Assembly (NCBI RefSeq): GCF_008123965.1
Contig: NZ_VSTH01000057.1
Span: 1 to 64,000, forward strand
From: Bradyrhizobium hipponense
GTDB taxonomy: Bacteria > Pseudomonadota > Alphaproteobacteria > Rhizobiales > Xanthobacteraceae
DNA: 64,000 nt
Direction of reading: 5' to 3'
The stretch's first letter is position 1; each line of letters starts with the position of its first letter. This document shows positions 33,237 to 43,005 of the stretch, piece by piece. The position numbers and the translations under genes are program-made. The notes beneath the pieces are model-generated. The model saw nothing but the letters and a program-made list of their open reading frames with translations. It made no database searches and was not told where the DNA came from.

Positions 33237-34022
33237 ATGGATTCTTCCCGCCAACGCGAACTCGCTCGTCATCTCGCCGATTTGCGTCGCGAGGGCCGGC
33301 AACAAAGCGGCCTCGAGGAACGGCTGGTGCCGCCAGATGCCGACACGGCGTACCGCATTGCGCAGATGGTGGAAGAGGCATTGGGCTGGGACGTCGTCGG
33401 ATGGAAAATCGCCGGCATGAAGCCCGGGCTCCAGCGCCAGCTTCGAATCTCCTCGCCGATCTACGGGCGGGTGTTCGCGCCCCTGATCCAGGCCTCACCG
33501 GCAAGCGTCGAGCACGCCAGGCAATGCAGCCCGATTCCGGAAGTCGAGTACCAGGCACGCCTCGGCGCCGACCTGCCGCCGCGCGCGAAGCTCTACACGG
33601 TGGAAGAGGTCGGCGATGCCGTCGCTTCGCTGCATCCCGGCATCGAGCTCGCCGAATGCCGCTTCATTCACGACGCGGCCTTTCCGCCGATGCCCGCGAT
33701 CATGGCCGACGGCTCCGGATCGGGGACGATCGTGCTTGGAGAGCCCATTGCCGATTGGCGCAGCCGCGACATTGCCAATCAGGATGTCGTTCTCAATTGC
33801 AACGGCGCCTCGAGACGCCGCGGCAGCGCTGCGGAGGCGATCGATCATCCGCTGGTGCCGCTCGCCTGGCTCGCCAATGAGCTGTCGCGAACCGGCATCG
33901 GCCTCAAGGCGGGACAAACAATCAGCACGGGCACGCTGACGGGCATGTTACGGCCGAAGCCTGGCGAGACTTACGTTGCCGATTTCGGTCCGCTGGGAAC
34001 TGTGAGCGCGACCTACGCCTAA
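33237..34022 (+). CDS. 2-keto-4-pentenoate hydratase/FAH-fold family enzyme
   Basis: 261 aa. Metal-binding acidic residues are expected in 'SPIPEVEYQARLGADLPPR' and 'GIELAECRFIHDAAFP', and the conserved 'ADGSGSGTIVLGEPI' is present. The family includes MhpD hydratases and oxalocrotonate decarboxylases of aromatic meta-cleavage pathways; substrate unproven. The ATG at 33237 follows GGAGA and lies just after the TetR gene, probably in one transcript. Confidence 0.75.
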   Translation: MDSSRQRELARHLADLRREGRQQSGLEERLVPPDADTAYRIAQMVEEALGWDVVGWKIAGMKPGLQRQLRISSPIYGRVFAPLIQASPASVEHARQCSPIPEVEYQARLGADLPPRAKLYTVEEVGDAVASLHPGIELAECRFIHDAAFPPMPAIMADGSGSGTIVLGEPIADWRSRDIANQDVVLNCNGASRRRGSAAEAIDHPLVPLAWLANELSRTGIGLKAGQTISTGTLTGMLRPKPGETYVADFGPLGTVSATYA

Positions 34023-34122
34023 AGGCGCGGCAATGGCCACCACCAGCGTAAACCCGGGATTAACATCGCCTGCCTATTGTCCGTGCAAAATAATTCTCCC
34101 CGCGCCAATTGCCGGACAGATC

Positions 34123-36204
34123 ATGAAAATCGGTACGCTCCTGACCGCCGCCATCGTCTCGCTCTCGACCGTGGGCGGCGGCCTCGCCGTCTACGTCGCC
34201 GTAACGAAATACCAGACGATCGAGCGCATCACCGAAGCACAGGGGCGGCTGGCGATCGTTCGTGCCGTCAGCGACATCCCGCGCTATCTCAATCCCGAGC
34301 GCGGCTTTTCCACCAATATCCTCTATGGCCCTGCTACCGTCGACCCGGCGCTGCTTGCCGAGCAGGACAAGCTGCGCAAGCAGACCGATGCCGCCCGCGA
34401 CAGGATGAACGCACTGCGCAAGGACCTGCCCGGCCCGTTCGACGACGGCAACACCACCGGCAGCAACATCGACGCCATCAATTCAAAATTCACGGCGCTG
34501 CGCGATGCCATCGATAAGGCGATCGCCGGGCCGCCGGAGGCGCGCAAGGACGCGGCCAAGAAGATCGTCGCCGATAACGCCGTGCTCAACAGCGGCGTGA
34601 CCGCGCTGCTCAACGAGCAGGTCCGCCGCATGGCTATCCTCAACGGCGATGCCTACCGACAGGCCAGCTACGCCAACATCGCCATGACATTGCGCGACGT
34701 CGGCGGCTTCAATTCCAGCCTGCACAAGAATCTGGTCGGGGGCAAAAAACCGGCGACCGACACGGAGAAGGCCGAGATCAGCCGCTCGCAGGGCCGCAAT
34801 GATCAGATCGTGATGGGGCTGCTGGAATTGCGCGGCAGTCCGGCAACTCCGGCGAACGTCGCCGCTGCGCTCGAGAAGTTCAACTCGGTCTATGTCGAGG
34901 AGTTCGGCCGCGAGCTCAAGCTGGTGAAGGACGGTGCGGTCAGCGGCAAGTATGAACATGACCTGGACACCTATTACGCCTCCACGCAGCGCGGCCTCGG
35001 CACCATCATCGACGTCCGTGACGCCTTCTACGACAATGCCGAGCAGATCCTCGCCGGCGCCGCTTCGGCGGCGCGCACCAGCTTCACAGTCGCGCTTCTC
35101 GGCCTCGTTGCCGTGCTGATCGCGAGCATCGGCCTTGTGGTGACGGTGCGGCGCCGTGTCTGCGCGCCCATCGTCGACCTGACCGCGCGGATGTCACGGC
35201 TTGCGGAGGGTAACGTTGCCGAGGAGATCCCCGGCGCCGCGCGCGCCGACGAGATCGGTGCGATGGCCGCCGCCGTGCAGGTGTTCAAGGACAACATGAT
35301 CCGGGCCGAGCGGCTCGCAGCCGAGAAGCAGGCGGAGAACGACGGCAAGATGCGCCGCGCGCAGGCGCTCGACCAGCTCACCAGCGCGTTCGAGGCCAAG
35401 GTCACCGAGCTCGTCGGCGGCTTGTCCCAGGCCTCGACCGCGATGGAGAGCACGGCGCAGTCGATGACCTCGACCGCGGCCCAGACCAACAGCCAGGCTG
35501 CCGTCGTCGCGGCCGCCTCCGAGCAGACCTCGACCAATGTGCAGACGGTGGCGAGCGCAACCGAAGAGCTGACCTCATCGATCTCAGAGATCGGCCGCCA
35601 GGTCGCACAAAGCACCGAGATCGCGGCCCGCGCCGTCGACAATGCCCGCCGCACCGGCGACATCGCGCGCGCGCTCGCCGAGGGCGCCCAGAAGATCGGC
35701 GACGTCGTCACGCTGATCCAGAGCATCGCCGAGCAGACCAACCTGCTGGCACTGAACGCGACCATCGAGGCCGCCCGTGCCGGCGACGCCGGCCGCGGCT
35801 TCGCCGTGGTCGCCTCCGAGGTGAAGTCCCTGGCCGGCCAGACCGCCAAAGCCACGACCGAAATCTCCGAGCAGATCGCAGCGATCCAGACCGCGAGCGA
35901 CGAGACCGTGAGCGCGATCCGCAACGTCGCCGACGTCATCGGCGAGATCGATCAGATCGGCACGGCGATCGCGGCGGCGATCGAGGAACAGGGCTCGGCG
36001 ACCAAGGAGATCGCCCGCAGCGTCCAGGAGGCCGCCCGCGGCACCCAGGAAGTCAACACCAACATCACTGGCGTGCAGAGCGCCGCCGACCACACGGGCG
36101 CGGCCGCCAGGGAGGTGCTGGGCGCAGCCGAGCAGCTCTCGAGCCAGTCGCGCGACCTTGCCGGACAGTTCGACCGTTTCCTCAGCGAAGTCAGAGCCGC
36201 CTGA
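34123..36204 (+). CDS. methyl-accepting chemotaxis protein
   Basis: 693 aa. The first membrane helix is at 7-29. A periplasmic, all-helical sensor domain (about 30-310) follows, then a second helix (about 318-340), a HAMP domain (about 340-395) and the signalling domain, whose hairpin tip carries 'NLLALNATIEAARAGDAGRG'. The tail lacks an obvious CheR-binding pentapeptide. The chemoeffector is unknown. The start at 34123 begins directly at the membrane helix. Confidence 0.92.
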   Translation: MKIGTLLTAAIVSLSTVGGGLAVYVAVTKYQTIERITEAQGRLAIVRAVSDIPRYLNPERGFSTNILYGPATVDPALLAEQDKLRKQTDAARDRMNALRKDLPGPFDDGNTTGSNIDAINSKFTALRDAIDKAIAGPPEARKDAAKKIVADNAVLNSGVTALLNEQVRRMAILNGDAYRQASYANIAMTLRDVGGFNSSLHKNLVGGKKPATDTEKAEISRSQGRNDQIVMGLLELRGSPATPANVAAALEKFNSVYVEEFGRELKLVKDGAVSGKYEHDLDTYYASTQRGLGTIIDVRDAFYDNAEQILAGAASAARTSFTVALLGLVAVLIASIGLVVTVRRRVCAPIVDLTARMSRLAEGNVAEEIPGAARADEIGAMAAAVQVFKDNMIRAERLAAEKQAENDGKMRRAQALDQLTSAFEAKVTELVGGLSQASTAMESTAQSMTSTAAQTNSQAAVVAAASEQTSTNVQTVASATEELTSSISEIGRQVAQSTEIAARAVDNARRTGDIARALAEGAQKIGDVVTLIQSIAEQTNLLALNATIEAARAGDAGRGFAVVASEVKSLAGQTAKATTEISEQIAAIQTASDETVSAIRNVADVIGEIDQIGTAIAAAIEEQGSATKEIARSVQEAARGTQEVNTNITGVQSAADHTGAAAREVLGAAEQLSSQSRDLAGQFDRFLSEVRAA

Positions 36205-36209
36205 GCGGC

Positions 36210-36800
36210 TCAGTAAGGCGGGGCCTTGCGCGCGCGCTGCGCCTTGGCTGCCTCGATCCACCACAATAGGTCATCGGCAAAACGGGGAAACGAGCGTTCC
36301 AGCGCCTTCCCGCCCTCGCCGATCGGCTCGCTCTCGGCCGACAGCGTCTGCGCGATCGGGCCGACGCCGATGGTGCTCGACACCACCACCATACCCATCT
36401 CCGACAGCGTGCCGTGCCAGGCGGTCGCAGCACGCGCGCCGGACAGGCGGCCGGCGGAATAGCTGGCGATCGCGACCGGACGCCAGAACCACTCTTCCAG
36501 GAAATGGTCGCTGAGATTCTTCAATCCGGGCTGAATGCCCCAATTGTATTCACCGGTGATGAACACAAAACCGTCAGCGTCGCGGATCTGCCCCGCCAGT
36601 TTCTCGAGCGCCTCCGGCGCAGTGCCTTTGGGATATTCCTTGTACATGCGATCGAGCATCGGCAGGCCGATCGCCTTGGCGTCGATGAATTCGACCTCCT
36701 CGCCGCGGCTTCGCAGACCGTTGATGACAAAATTCGCAAGGCGAATGCCCATGCGGTCGGAACGATAGGATCCGTAGAGGACGAGAATGCGGTTGCTCAT
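36210..36800 (-). CDS. NADPH-dependent FMN reductase family protein
   Basis: 196 aa flavodoxin-like fold. The N-terminal phosphate-binding loop is 'LYGSYRSDRMGIRLANFV', and the flavin loop is 'FVFITGEYNWGIQPGLKNLS'. It should reduce FMN or quinones using NAD(P)H. It converges with the chemoreceptor gene, with a 5-base gap. The ATG at 36800 begins the first strand; a longer in-frame start is Arg-rich and unlikely. Confidence 0.85.
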   Translation of the reverse strand: MSNRILVLYGSYRSDRMGIRLANFVINGLRSRGEEVEFIDAKAIGLPMLDRMYKEYPKGTAPEALEKLAGQIRDADGFVFITGEYNWGIQPGLKNLSDHFLEEWFWRPVAIASYSAGRLSGARAATAWHGTLSEMGMVVVSSTIGVGPIAQTLSAESEPIGEGGKALERSFPRFADDLLWWIEAAKAQRARKAPPY

Positions 36801-36850
36801 GGCGGGAAGACTAGCACAAAACGACGAGACCGGCCCAATCCATTTGTCCG

Positions 36851-37798
36851 CTACGGACTTCGCCCGCGCTCCAGCGTTTGCGATGGCGTCTCGCCAAACT
36901 GATCGCGATAGCTCCTGGAGAAATCGCTGAGATGCCAGAAGCCGAACGCCAGCGCCACGGCCTTGACGCTGTCGGCTCCCGCCAGCAGCCGCTGGCGCAC
37001 CAGCCACAGCCGGCGCAGGCGCAGATAGCGATGCAGGCTCATGCCGCGATAGCGGCGGACGACGTCATGCATAGTGCGGACGGAGAGGCCAAGCTTGCGC
37101 GCGATCTCCTCGCTGTAGATGGGCTGTGAGAGATCGTCGGATAACAGCGCGCGGATTTCCTGGAAGATCTTGAAGTTCCACTCGTCATTGGGGCGCAGGG
37201 TCCATCGCGCGGGAACGACGCTTTCGAATGCGTGGTCGACGGCTCCAAGCAGGGACTCCTTCATTGCCGCCGCCTTCAACGGCACGTCTGACGCATCGAT
37301 CGATTCTGACGCCGCGGCCAACACCTCCCGAACCACGCTGCGTAGCCCGTTCAGACCCGCTGCGGTCGTTTCGAAAATCTTGAAGCTCAAGGCTGCTTGT
37401 GGCCAGCCGCGATCTGTCACCTCCGGCCTAAAAATCACCGAGGCAATTTGCCGCTCCACCTCCTCAATGGTGGTGTAGGCGGCGCCGCCGCTCCCAATGA
37501 CGATCACGGGACGGGCGCGCTGCGAGCCATTGAAGCGAATGGGCACGTTGAGGTTATCCATCGTAAAGCCGATCGCCGTGCAATTCTCGACGAGCTGCGC
37601 GTCAACCACCCTGGGAAACGCGCGCGTCCAATTCACGTCGCAGCCGGGCAAGGACAAGATGGCCTGCTCAGCCGAAATCCTCCGCACAAAAGGCGTGAAT
37701 TCAAAATTCAGGCCCCGTATGGCATTTCGAAATTCATCGACGTCGGAGAAGCGAAATATCTTGGGCGCCAACCTCGGCGCATCATCAATAGTGTTCAT
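36851..37798 (-). CDS. AraC-family transcriptional regulator
   Basis: 315 aa. An AraC-binding-like N-terminal domain is followed by a C-terminal double HTH with 'EEIARKLGLSVRTMHDVVRR' and 'VKAVALAFGFWHLSDFSRSY', ending 'FGETPSQTL'. It is divergent from the DUF2336 operon. The signal and targets are unknown. Confidence 0.9.
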   Translation of the reverse strand: MNTIDDAPRLAPKIFRFSDVDEFRNAIRGLNFEFTPFVRRISAEQAILSLPGCDVNWTRAFPRVVDAQLVENCTAIGFTMDNLNVPIRFNGSQRARPVIVIGSGGAAYTTIEEVERQIASVIFRPEVTDRGWPQAALSFKIFETTAAGLNGLRSVVREVLAAASESIDASDVPLKAAAMKESLLGAVDHAFESVVPARWTLRPNDEWNFKIFQEIRALLSDDLSQPIYSEEIARKLGLSVRTMHDVVRRYRGMSLHRYLRLRRLWLVRQRLLAGADSVKAVALAFGFWHLSDFSRSYRDQFGETPSQTLERGRSP

Positions 37799-38100
37799 GG
37801 CAATATGAAGCGTCGCGTCCCAACAGATGCGCGTCCGGCGACGATGCCGGTCCGATTCCCACCTTTCGGTTGTCCCATGAGACCGAAGGAATCACCCTGA
37901 CCTCTCACGTTCAGTTGGCGAAAGTTCAATTCAAAGGACAAGACGACGGGTCATGCCCTGCCGAATTTCGATAGCGTTTCCAGTGAAGTGGATGGTGCGT
38001 CAATACCTGAAAGGTCAAGATTTAAAGTCGAAATTAACAACTCTAGGGCGCAATGAAGTCCGTTCGATAGTCGAAATTTTTTTCAATTCAGGCTCCTGCC
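37799..38100. promoter_or_regulatory. divergent intergenic region with direct repeats
   Basis: This region separates the AraC gene and the DUF2336 gene. It is AT-richer than its neighbours and carries the 10-base direct repeat agtcgaaatt at 38026-38035 and 38069-38078, 43 bases apart, close to the DUF2336 start. These may be regulator half-sites; no sigma-factor consensus is certain. Confidence 0.4.
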
Positions 38101-39213
38101 ATGATGGCAAATTCGCCTGCTAATATTGTTTCAGAATTGGAACAAGCGGTCACGTCTTGTCCGCGGGACCGTTGCGTTCGCATCCTGTCCGGTATTGTGC
38201 ACCTGCTCACTAGCAGTCGCGACCACCCCCAGGAATTGCTTTCCAACGTGGTCGACGGCGTTCTGCTGCGGCTGACAGAACGAGTTGAGACCAGCGCACT
38301 GGTACAACTCAGCGCGGCGCTTGCCGAGCTTACAGTGGCTCCTCCGGAGACATTGCGGCGTCTGGCCTCGCACGACGACCCGGATGTGGCGTGTCCAATC
38401 CTACTCAAATCGCAGGCACTCTCCACAGCCGATCTTGAGGCCGTCGCGGCCTCGTGCGGCGAGCCGCAACAACTTGCCATCGGCGCGCGCACCTGTATCG
38501 AGCCGCTGGTAACCGAGGCGCTGATCATGCGCGGCGGCCCTGTCTGCCTTGTGCTGATCAAGAACCCGGGAACCAAATTCTCCGACGCAGCCTATGCCAC
38601 GCTGATCGCCACGGCCGACCAGAACACCGAGATCACGAAGACATTGGCGCTTCGGCCTGGCACGCCCGATCTGGTCGTGCGGAAGCTACTCTCCGCCCCT
38701 CCGTGCCAGAAGACGCCGGCCAAGCCCAACGCGTCCTCCATTCCGCCCGCGCAGGCTGCAGCTTCTGCTCCGGCAGCACCCAAGCTGCCCTCCTCGGCAG
38801 ACTATGCCAGCGCACGGCCTGAGATCGTCGCCCTGAGCCGCGTCGGCAAACTCAACGATTCCACGGTGAACCGCTTCGCGATCCGCGGCGAGACCGCCGA
38901 CCTGTTCACCGCCTTGTCGGTGCTTTCGGGGGCGCCAATCCATATCGTCGAGCATGTCATGGGCGACGACGACTGCGAGGGTCTGGTGATGGCCTGTCGA
39001 GCATCGCGCCTGAACTGGGCGACCACGCTCGCGATTCTGAACAATCGTAGCGGCGCACGTCTCTCCTTTGCCGAGCGCGAACGCGCGCAACAGATCTTCG
39101 AAACGCTTCTCCTGTCGACCAGCCAATGGACGGTGCGCTGGGGGGAAATAGGTGCACAAACCAACACAAGCGATGCGGGAAACCGCGGCGCGAAAATGGG
39201 GGCTAACCGATGA
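38101..39213 (+). CDS. DUF2336-domain protein, 370 aa
   Basis: A soluble, helix-rich protein with HEAT-like repeated units ('RLASHDDPDVACPILLKSQ', 'RLTERVETSALVQLSAALAE') in the N-terminal 200 residues, a Pro/Ala linker (about 205-230) and a second helical domain. DUF2336 proteins are common in alphaproteobacteria and have no settled function. The stop overlaps the start of the PilZ gene (ATGA), so the pair is translationally coupled. Confidence 0.75.
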   Translation: MMANSPANIVSELEQAVTSCPRDRCVRILSGIVHLLTSSRDHPQELLSNVVDGVLLRLTERVETSALVQLSAALAELTVAPPETLRRLASHDDPDVACPILLKSQALSTADLEAVAASCGEPQQLAIGARTCIEPLVTEALIMRGGPVCLVLIKNPGTKFSDAAYATLIATADQNTEITKTLALRPGTPDLVVRKLLSAPPCQKTPAKPNASSIPPAQAAASAPAAPKLPSSADYASARPEIVALSRVGKLNDSTVNRFAIRGETADLFTALSVLSGAPIHIVEHVMGDDDCEGLVMACRASRLNWATTLAILNNRSGARLSFAERERAQQIFETLLLSTSQWTVRWGEIGAQTNTSDAGNRGAKMGANR

Positions 39214-39545
39214 AGCTCGATGGTCGCAAGGCGCTTCGCGTGCGGATGGACCACAAGCAGCCCGTCAACCTGATGGGTTCCGACGGCACGTGGCGGCGCA
39301 GATGCGTCCTTCTCGACATTTCGCAGACAGGCGCCAAGCTCGAAGTCGAGGGCACACTCGACGTGCTCAAGGCCAAGGAATTCTTCATGCTGCTGTCATC
39401 GACGGGGCTGGCCTACCGGCGCTGCGAACTGGTCTGGATCGACGGGACCGTGGCGGGCGTGCACTTCGTCAGCGCGGACAGCAAGAAGAAGAAGCCGGCC
39501 AGCGTACCAGTGGTTGCGGCACAGAACTCCGCTCAAAGCAAATAG
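39210..39545 (+). CDS. PilZ-domain protein, 111 aa
   Basis: A single PilZ domain: 'GRKALRVRMDHKQPVNLMG' holds the Arg-rich N-terminal part, 'VLLDISQTGAKLEVEG' is the DxSxxG-type strand, and 'RRCELVWIDGTVAGVHF' closes the barrel. A Lys/Ala/Ser tail follows. It may bind c-di-GMP, though the exact RxxxR is imperfect. It is coupled to the DUF2336 gene and followed by an HD-GYP gene. Confidence 0.8.
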   Translation: MKLDGRKALRVRMDHKQPVNLMGSDGTWRRRCVLLDISQTGAKLEVEGTLDVLKAKEFFMLLSSTGLAYRRCELVWIDGTVAGVHFVSADSKKKKPASVPVVAAQNSAQSK

Positions 39546-39595
39546 GCTCGAAAATTCATCAAGCTCATTGAACTCCAGCAAAGTCCAGGTCTGCC

Positions 39596-40723
39596 GTGCA
39601 GAATGCGCGAACCATGCCCCGCCCCGTCCAAGGCCGTGGCGGCGGCCGAGAGACGGAGGCGGCACGCGCATTCGTGCACGTGCTGGCCGATTCGTCCGAC
39701 AAATTGTCCAGCGTTTGCTCGATCCTCGAGCGGAATTTCGCGGTCGCGGGCGAGCGGCTCGATGCACAGGCCAAACTGTCGCAAGTGCCGTTCGCCGTGG
39801 TCATCCGCGCGGACCTGCGAGACGTCAACAACATCGCAGCGATCAAAAAGCGGGCCGCCAAGCTGGCGAAAGCCCAAAAACGCATCTTCCTTGTCGAGTA
39901 TTCCTCTCACGTCAGCGTCTCGCAAGCCTACGCGCTCGGCGCGACGCTCGTCCTTCCCGGGACGGTCGATCGAATAAAGCTGCTGGCGGCGTTGACCGAT
40001 CCAGCTGCGCCGGCAGCTGCCTCGTCGAGTACCACGCCGCAGCCGCAGCCGGAGAACGCCGTCGAAACCGCCGCAACCGCCATCGCGTCGATGTTCACGG
40101 CCGTTACGCTCGGCGAGCCCCTTGACGTCGACGGTACGAAAGAGGCCGGCCGCAAGATCGCCGATCGCATCAGCGAGCATGGGCTGTCCGAATGGCTCAC
40201 GACGGTGCGACGCCACCACGAGGGAACCTACCAGCATTGCCTGCTGGTGACCGGTGTCGCGATCGATTTCGGGCTGAGCCTTGGCGTCCGGCGCACCGAT
40301 CTCGAGCGGCTGTACTCGGCCGCCATGTTCCACGATATCGGCAAGGCGCAGATCCCACTTGCGATTCTGGACAAGCCTGGCCGCCTCGATGCCGATGAAC
40401 GTGCCATGATCGAAACGCATCCGGCAGCCGGCTACGCGTTTCTGAAGGATCGCGAGAAGATCTCGCCCGAGATTCTCGATGCGGTGCGGCATCATCACGA
40501 ATATCTCGACGGCAGCGGCTATCCTGACGGACTGTGCGGCGAGAGCATCAACGACATCGTGCGCATTCTCACGATCTCGGACATTTTTGCTGCGCTCATC
40601 GAGCACCGGCACTACAAGCCGACGATGCCGCGCCGGGAGGCCTATAACATTCTCTGCGGGATGACCGGGAAGCTGGAAAAGGCGCTTGTAATCGCTTTCA
40701 AGCAGGTTGCGCTCACAAGGTGA
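39596..40723 (+). CDS. HD-GYP-domain protein (c-di-GMP phosphodiesterase type)
   Basis: 375 aa from a GTG at 39596 (ATG at 39614 is possible). The N-terminal third resembles a receiver-like fold without the full acidic pocket. The HD-GYP domain (about 190-350) has 'AAMFHDIGKAQIPLAILDKP' (HD) and 'HHHEYLDGSGYPDGLCGES' (HHExxDGxGYP), so the metal-binding residues look intact and hydrolysis of c-di-GMP is likely. It stands 50 bases after the PilZ gene. Confidence 0.85.
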   Translation: MQNARTMPRPVQGRGGGRETEAARAFVHVLADSSDKLSSVCSILERNFAVAGERLDAQAKLSQVPFAVVIRADLRDVNNIAAIKKRAAKLAKAQKRIFLVEYSSHVSVSQAYALGATLVLPGTVDRIKLLAALTDPAAPAAASSSTTPQPQPENAVETAATAIASMFTAVTLGEPLDVDGTKEAGRKIADRISEHGLSEWLTTVRRHHEGTYQHCLLVTGVAIDFGLSLGVRRTDLERLYSAAMFHDIGKAQIPLAILDKPGRLDADERAMIETHPAAGYAFLKDREKISPEILDAVRHHHEYLDGSGYPDGLCGESINDIVRILTISDIFAALIEHRHYKPTMPRREAYNILCGMTGKLEKALVIAFKQVALTR

Positions 40724-40768
40724 GCGCGCCGCCGCGGCACCAGGGCCGGGATCGCCGCCACGACCTGC

Positions 40769-40972
40769 CTAATGCGCCGCGCGATGTCCGGCGCGTGGTC
40801 GGACCGATCGGCACGCCAGCCCTTCCGCCAGATGCTTCATGTCCTCGCGTTTGCCGCTGCGGATCAACTGGCCGAATTCTTCGGCTGTGAAAGGAAGACT
40901 TGGATCATCATCGATCGGGCGCCGCGTTCGCGGACCGAAGAACCGTCGAACCAGGCTAGCCAGCCGCCGCAT
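40769..40972 (-). CDS. small hypothetical protein, 67 aa
   Basis: An Arg-rich N-terminus (MRRLASLVRRFFGPRTRRP) and an acidic middle ('DDDPSLPFTAEEFGQLIRSG'). GAGGGAA lies 6 bases before the ATG. No known domain. Confidence 0.5.
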   Translation of the reverse strand: MRRLASLVRRFFGPRTRRPIDDDPSLPFTAEEFGQLIRSGKREDMKHLAEGLACRSVRPRAGHRAAH

Positions 40973-41105
40973 GTCAATTCCCTCGCGCCAGCAACAAACC
41001 CTTTACCTCCGATATTGTTCCTCCCGCTCCATCGAGATTGCAAGAGCCGGCAACGAGTCCACACCAAAAATTTCTGCGCGAGAAAAATTTCCTCCGCAAC
41101 CCGCG

Positions 41106-41783
41106 TCAGTCGGCGAATCCGACGAACCGCACGAACTCCTCGTTGTGCTCGCGATCCGAGCGAACGGCGTTGGCGGCAAACGTCTCGTCGGGATAGCCCA
41201 TCGCGACGCAGGTCATGATGACTTCGTCCTCCGGAATCCTCGCGACCTCGCGCACGATGTCGGACCGCATGATGCCCTGCCCGTTGATCACGCTGCCGAG
41301 GCCGCGATCCCAGGCCGCGAGCACGATTCCGTAGCAGAGCGCGCCGAGATCGAAATGGCAGACTGCGCCGGGGTCGAGCACGCGGTCGTAGGTAAGCACC
41401 AGCGATACCGGCGCGTCGAACTGGCGGAAGCCGCGCAACACCCAGTCCTGCCGCATCGGCTTGTCGTCGCGCGCGATGCCCATCGCGCCGAACAGTTTCT
41501 TGGCGACGTCGACCTGCCGGTTGCGGTGAACGCCCTGGTACTCGCCATGGCTGACGATGTCGCGCTTGACCTTGGCGCCGCCAACCATCTCCTCCATGTT
41601 GCGGCGGCGCACGTGTTCCAGAGGAGCGCCGGTGAGCACGTGCACATGCCAGGGCTGGGTATTCATCGAGGACGGCGCGCGCTTTGCAATCTCGATGATC
41701 GCCTCGATCACCGGGCGCGGCACCGGCTCGTTCCTGAAACCGCGCACGCTGCGGCGCGACTGGACCAGCGTTTCGAATTCCAC
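41106..41783 (-). CDS. nitroreductase family protein
   Basis: 225 aa. The FMN-binding N-terminus is 'LVQSRRSVRGFRNEPV', followed by 'RAPSSMNTQPWHVHVLTG'; the C-terminal 'MTCVAMGYPDE' segment is standard. It should use NAD(P)H and FMN to reduce nitroaromatics or quinone-like substrates. The gene stands alone, facing the esterase gene divergently. Confidence 0.88.
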   Translation of the reverse strand: MEFETLVQSRRSVRGFRNEPVPRPVIEAIIEIAKRAPSSMNTQPWHVHVLTGAPLEHVRRRNMEEMVGGAKVKRDIVSHGEYQGVHRNRQVDVAKKLFGAMGIARDDKPMRQDWVLRGFRQFDAPVSLVLTYDRVLDPGAVCHFDLGALCYGIVLAAWDRGLGSVINGQGIMRSDIVREVARIPEDEVIMTCVAMGYPDETFAANAVRSDREHNEEFVRFVGFAD

Positions 41784-41928
41784 GTTCTAAATCCCCCCTT
41801 GCGACTTTCCATCCGGCAACGTTGCGACCGGCCGCCCCGGTTGCCGAGGCGGCTGTCAAAATCTATGCTAACGCGCAAGCAAGACCAAGAACCCCGGTGT
41901 GGACCCGCCACACCTGCGAGGACTTCCC

Positions 41929-42891
41929 ATGGCTGCACCGCTCGATCCCGTCATCGCCCAGATCATCCCGCTGCTGCCAATGCGCGATCCCACGGTCATG
42001 ACGCCACAGAGTGCCCGCGAATCCTTGCGCGAACTCGCTGCCTCGCGTGCCGCCATACCGCCGCCGCCCGTCGATACCGTGCAGGACATCAAGGTCCAAG
42101 GCGGCGCCGGCCCGCTTGATGCGCGCCTCTACAGGATCGGCACCGGTCCGGCGCCGACCGTGGTGTTCTTCCACGGCGGCGGCTGGGTTGCGGGCGACCT
42201 CGAGACCCACGACCGGCAGGCGCGATGGCTCGCGATCGAGACCGGCGCGGTGGTCATTTCCGTCGATTACCGCCGCCCGCCGGAGACGCGCTTTCCCGGT
42301 GCGTTCGAGGATGCCTTTGCCGCGGTCAGCGACGTCTTCAACCGCGTCGCGGAATTTGGCGGCGACGCGAAGCGGCTCGGCGTCGCCGGCGACAGCGCCG
42401 GCGGCAATCTCGCTGCGGCCACCGCGATTGCTTGCCGCGATGCGGGCATCAAGCTCGCCGCGCAGTTGCTGGTCTATCCCGTGACCGATGTCGTCGGCGG
42501 ATATGCCGAGGCACGGGAGAATGCGCGCTATCCCTCGCGCGCAGAGAATGCCGAGGGCTATTTCCTCTCGCGCGCGGTGATGGCATGGTTCACCGGTCAC
42601 TATCTCGCCGATCCCACCCACGCGAAGGACTGGCGCGTATCGCCGCTACGCGCCCCCTCGCTCGCCGGCGTCGCACCCGCGATCGTGACCACCGCCTGGT
42701 TCGATCCGCTGCGCGACGAAGGCGCCGCCTACGTGCGGGCGCTGGAAGCAGCCGGCGTGCGAGTGAAGCACCACGAGGGCGCCAGCCTGATCCATGGCTA
42801 TTTCGGCCTTGGCGATGCCTCCGATGTCGCGCGGACCGAGGCGCAGCGCGCGCGGGCCGACTTCAAGGCGCTGCTCGCACGAGGGATCTGA
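41929..42891 (+). CDS. alpha/beta hydrolase, hormone-sensitive-lipase-type esterase
   Basis: 320 aa from ATG 41929 (an in-frame ATG at 41899 is also possible). The HSL oxyanion motif is 'VFFHGGGWVAGDLETH', the nucleophile elbow 'GVAGDSAGGNLAAA', the acid 'WFDPLRDEG' and the His 'SLIHGYFGLGD'. All catalytic-triad elements are present. The substrate is an unknown carboxylic ester. Confidence 0.9.
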   Translation: MAAPLDPVIAQIIPLLPMRDPTVMTPQSARESLRELAASRAAIPPPPVDTVQDIKVQGGAGPLDARLYRIGTGPAPTVVFFHGGGWVAGDLETHDRQARWLAIETGAVVISVDYRRPPETRFPGAFEDAFAAVSDVFNRVAEFGGDAKRLGVAGDSAGGNLAAATAIACRDAGIKLAAQLLVYPVTDVVGGYAEARENARYPSRAENAEGYFLSRAVMAWFTGHYLADPTHAKDWRVSPLRAPSLAGVAPAIVTTAWFDPLRDEGAAYVRALEAAGVRVKHHEGASLIHGYFGLGDASDVARTEAQRARADFKALLARGI

Positions 42892-43005
42892 GGTCCGGAC
42901 CAACAAAAATCGGCGATGGCGGTCGGGGCCGACGTCGATCGTGCTTGATTGCGCCACGATTCCCGTCTCCAATCCGCATGCCATTTCTGGTTTAGGGAGA
43001 CACTC

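Noticed and set aside
39533..40612. 359-codon minus-strand ORF
   Set aside because: Antisense shadow of the HD-GYP gene.
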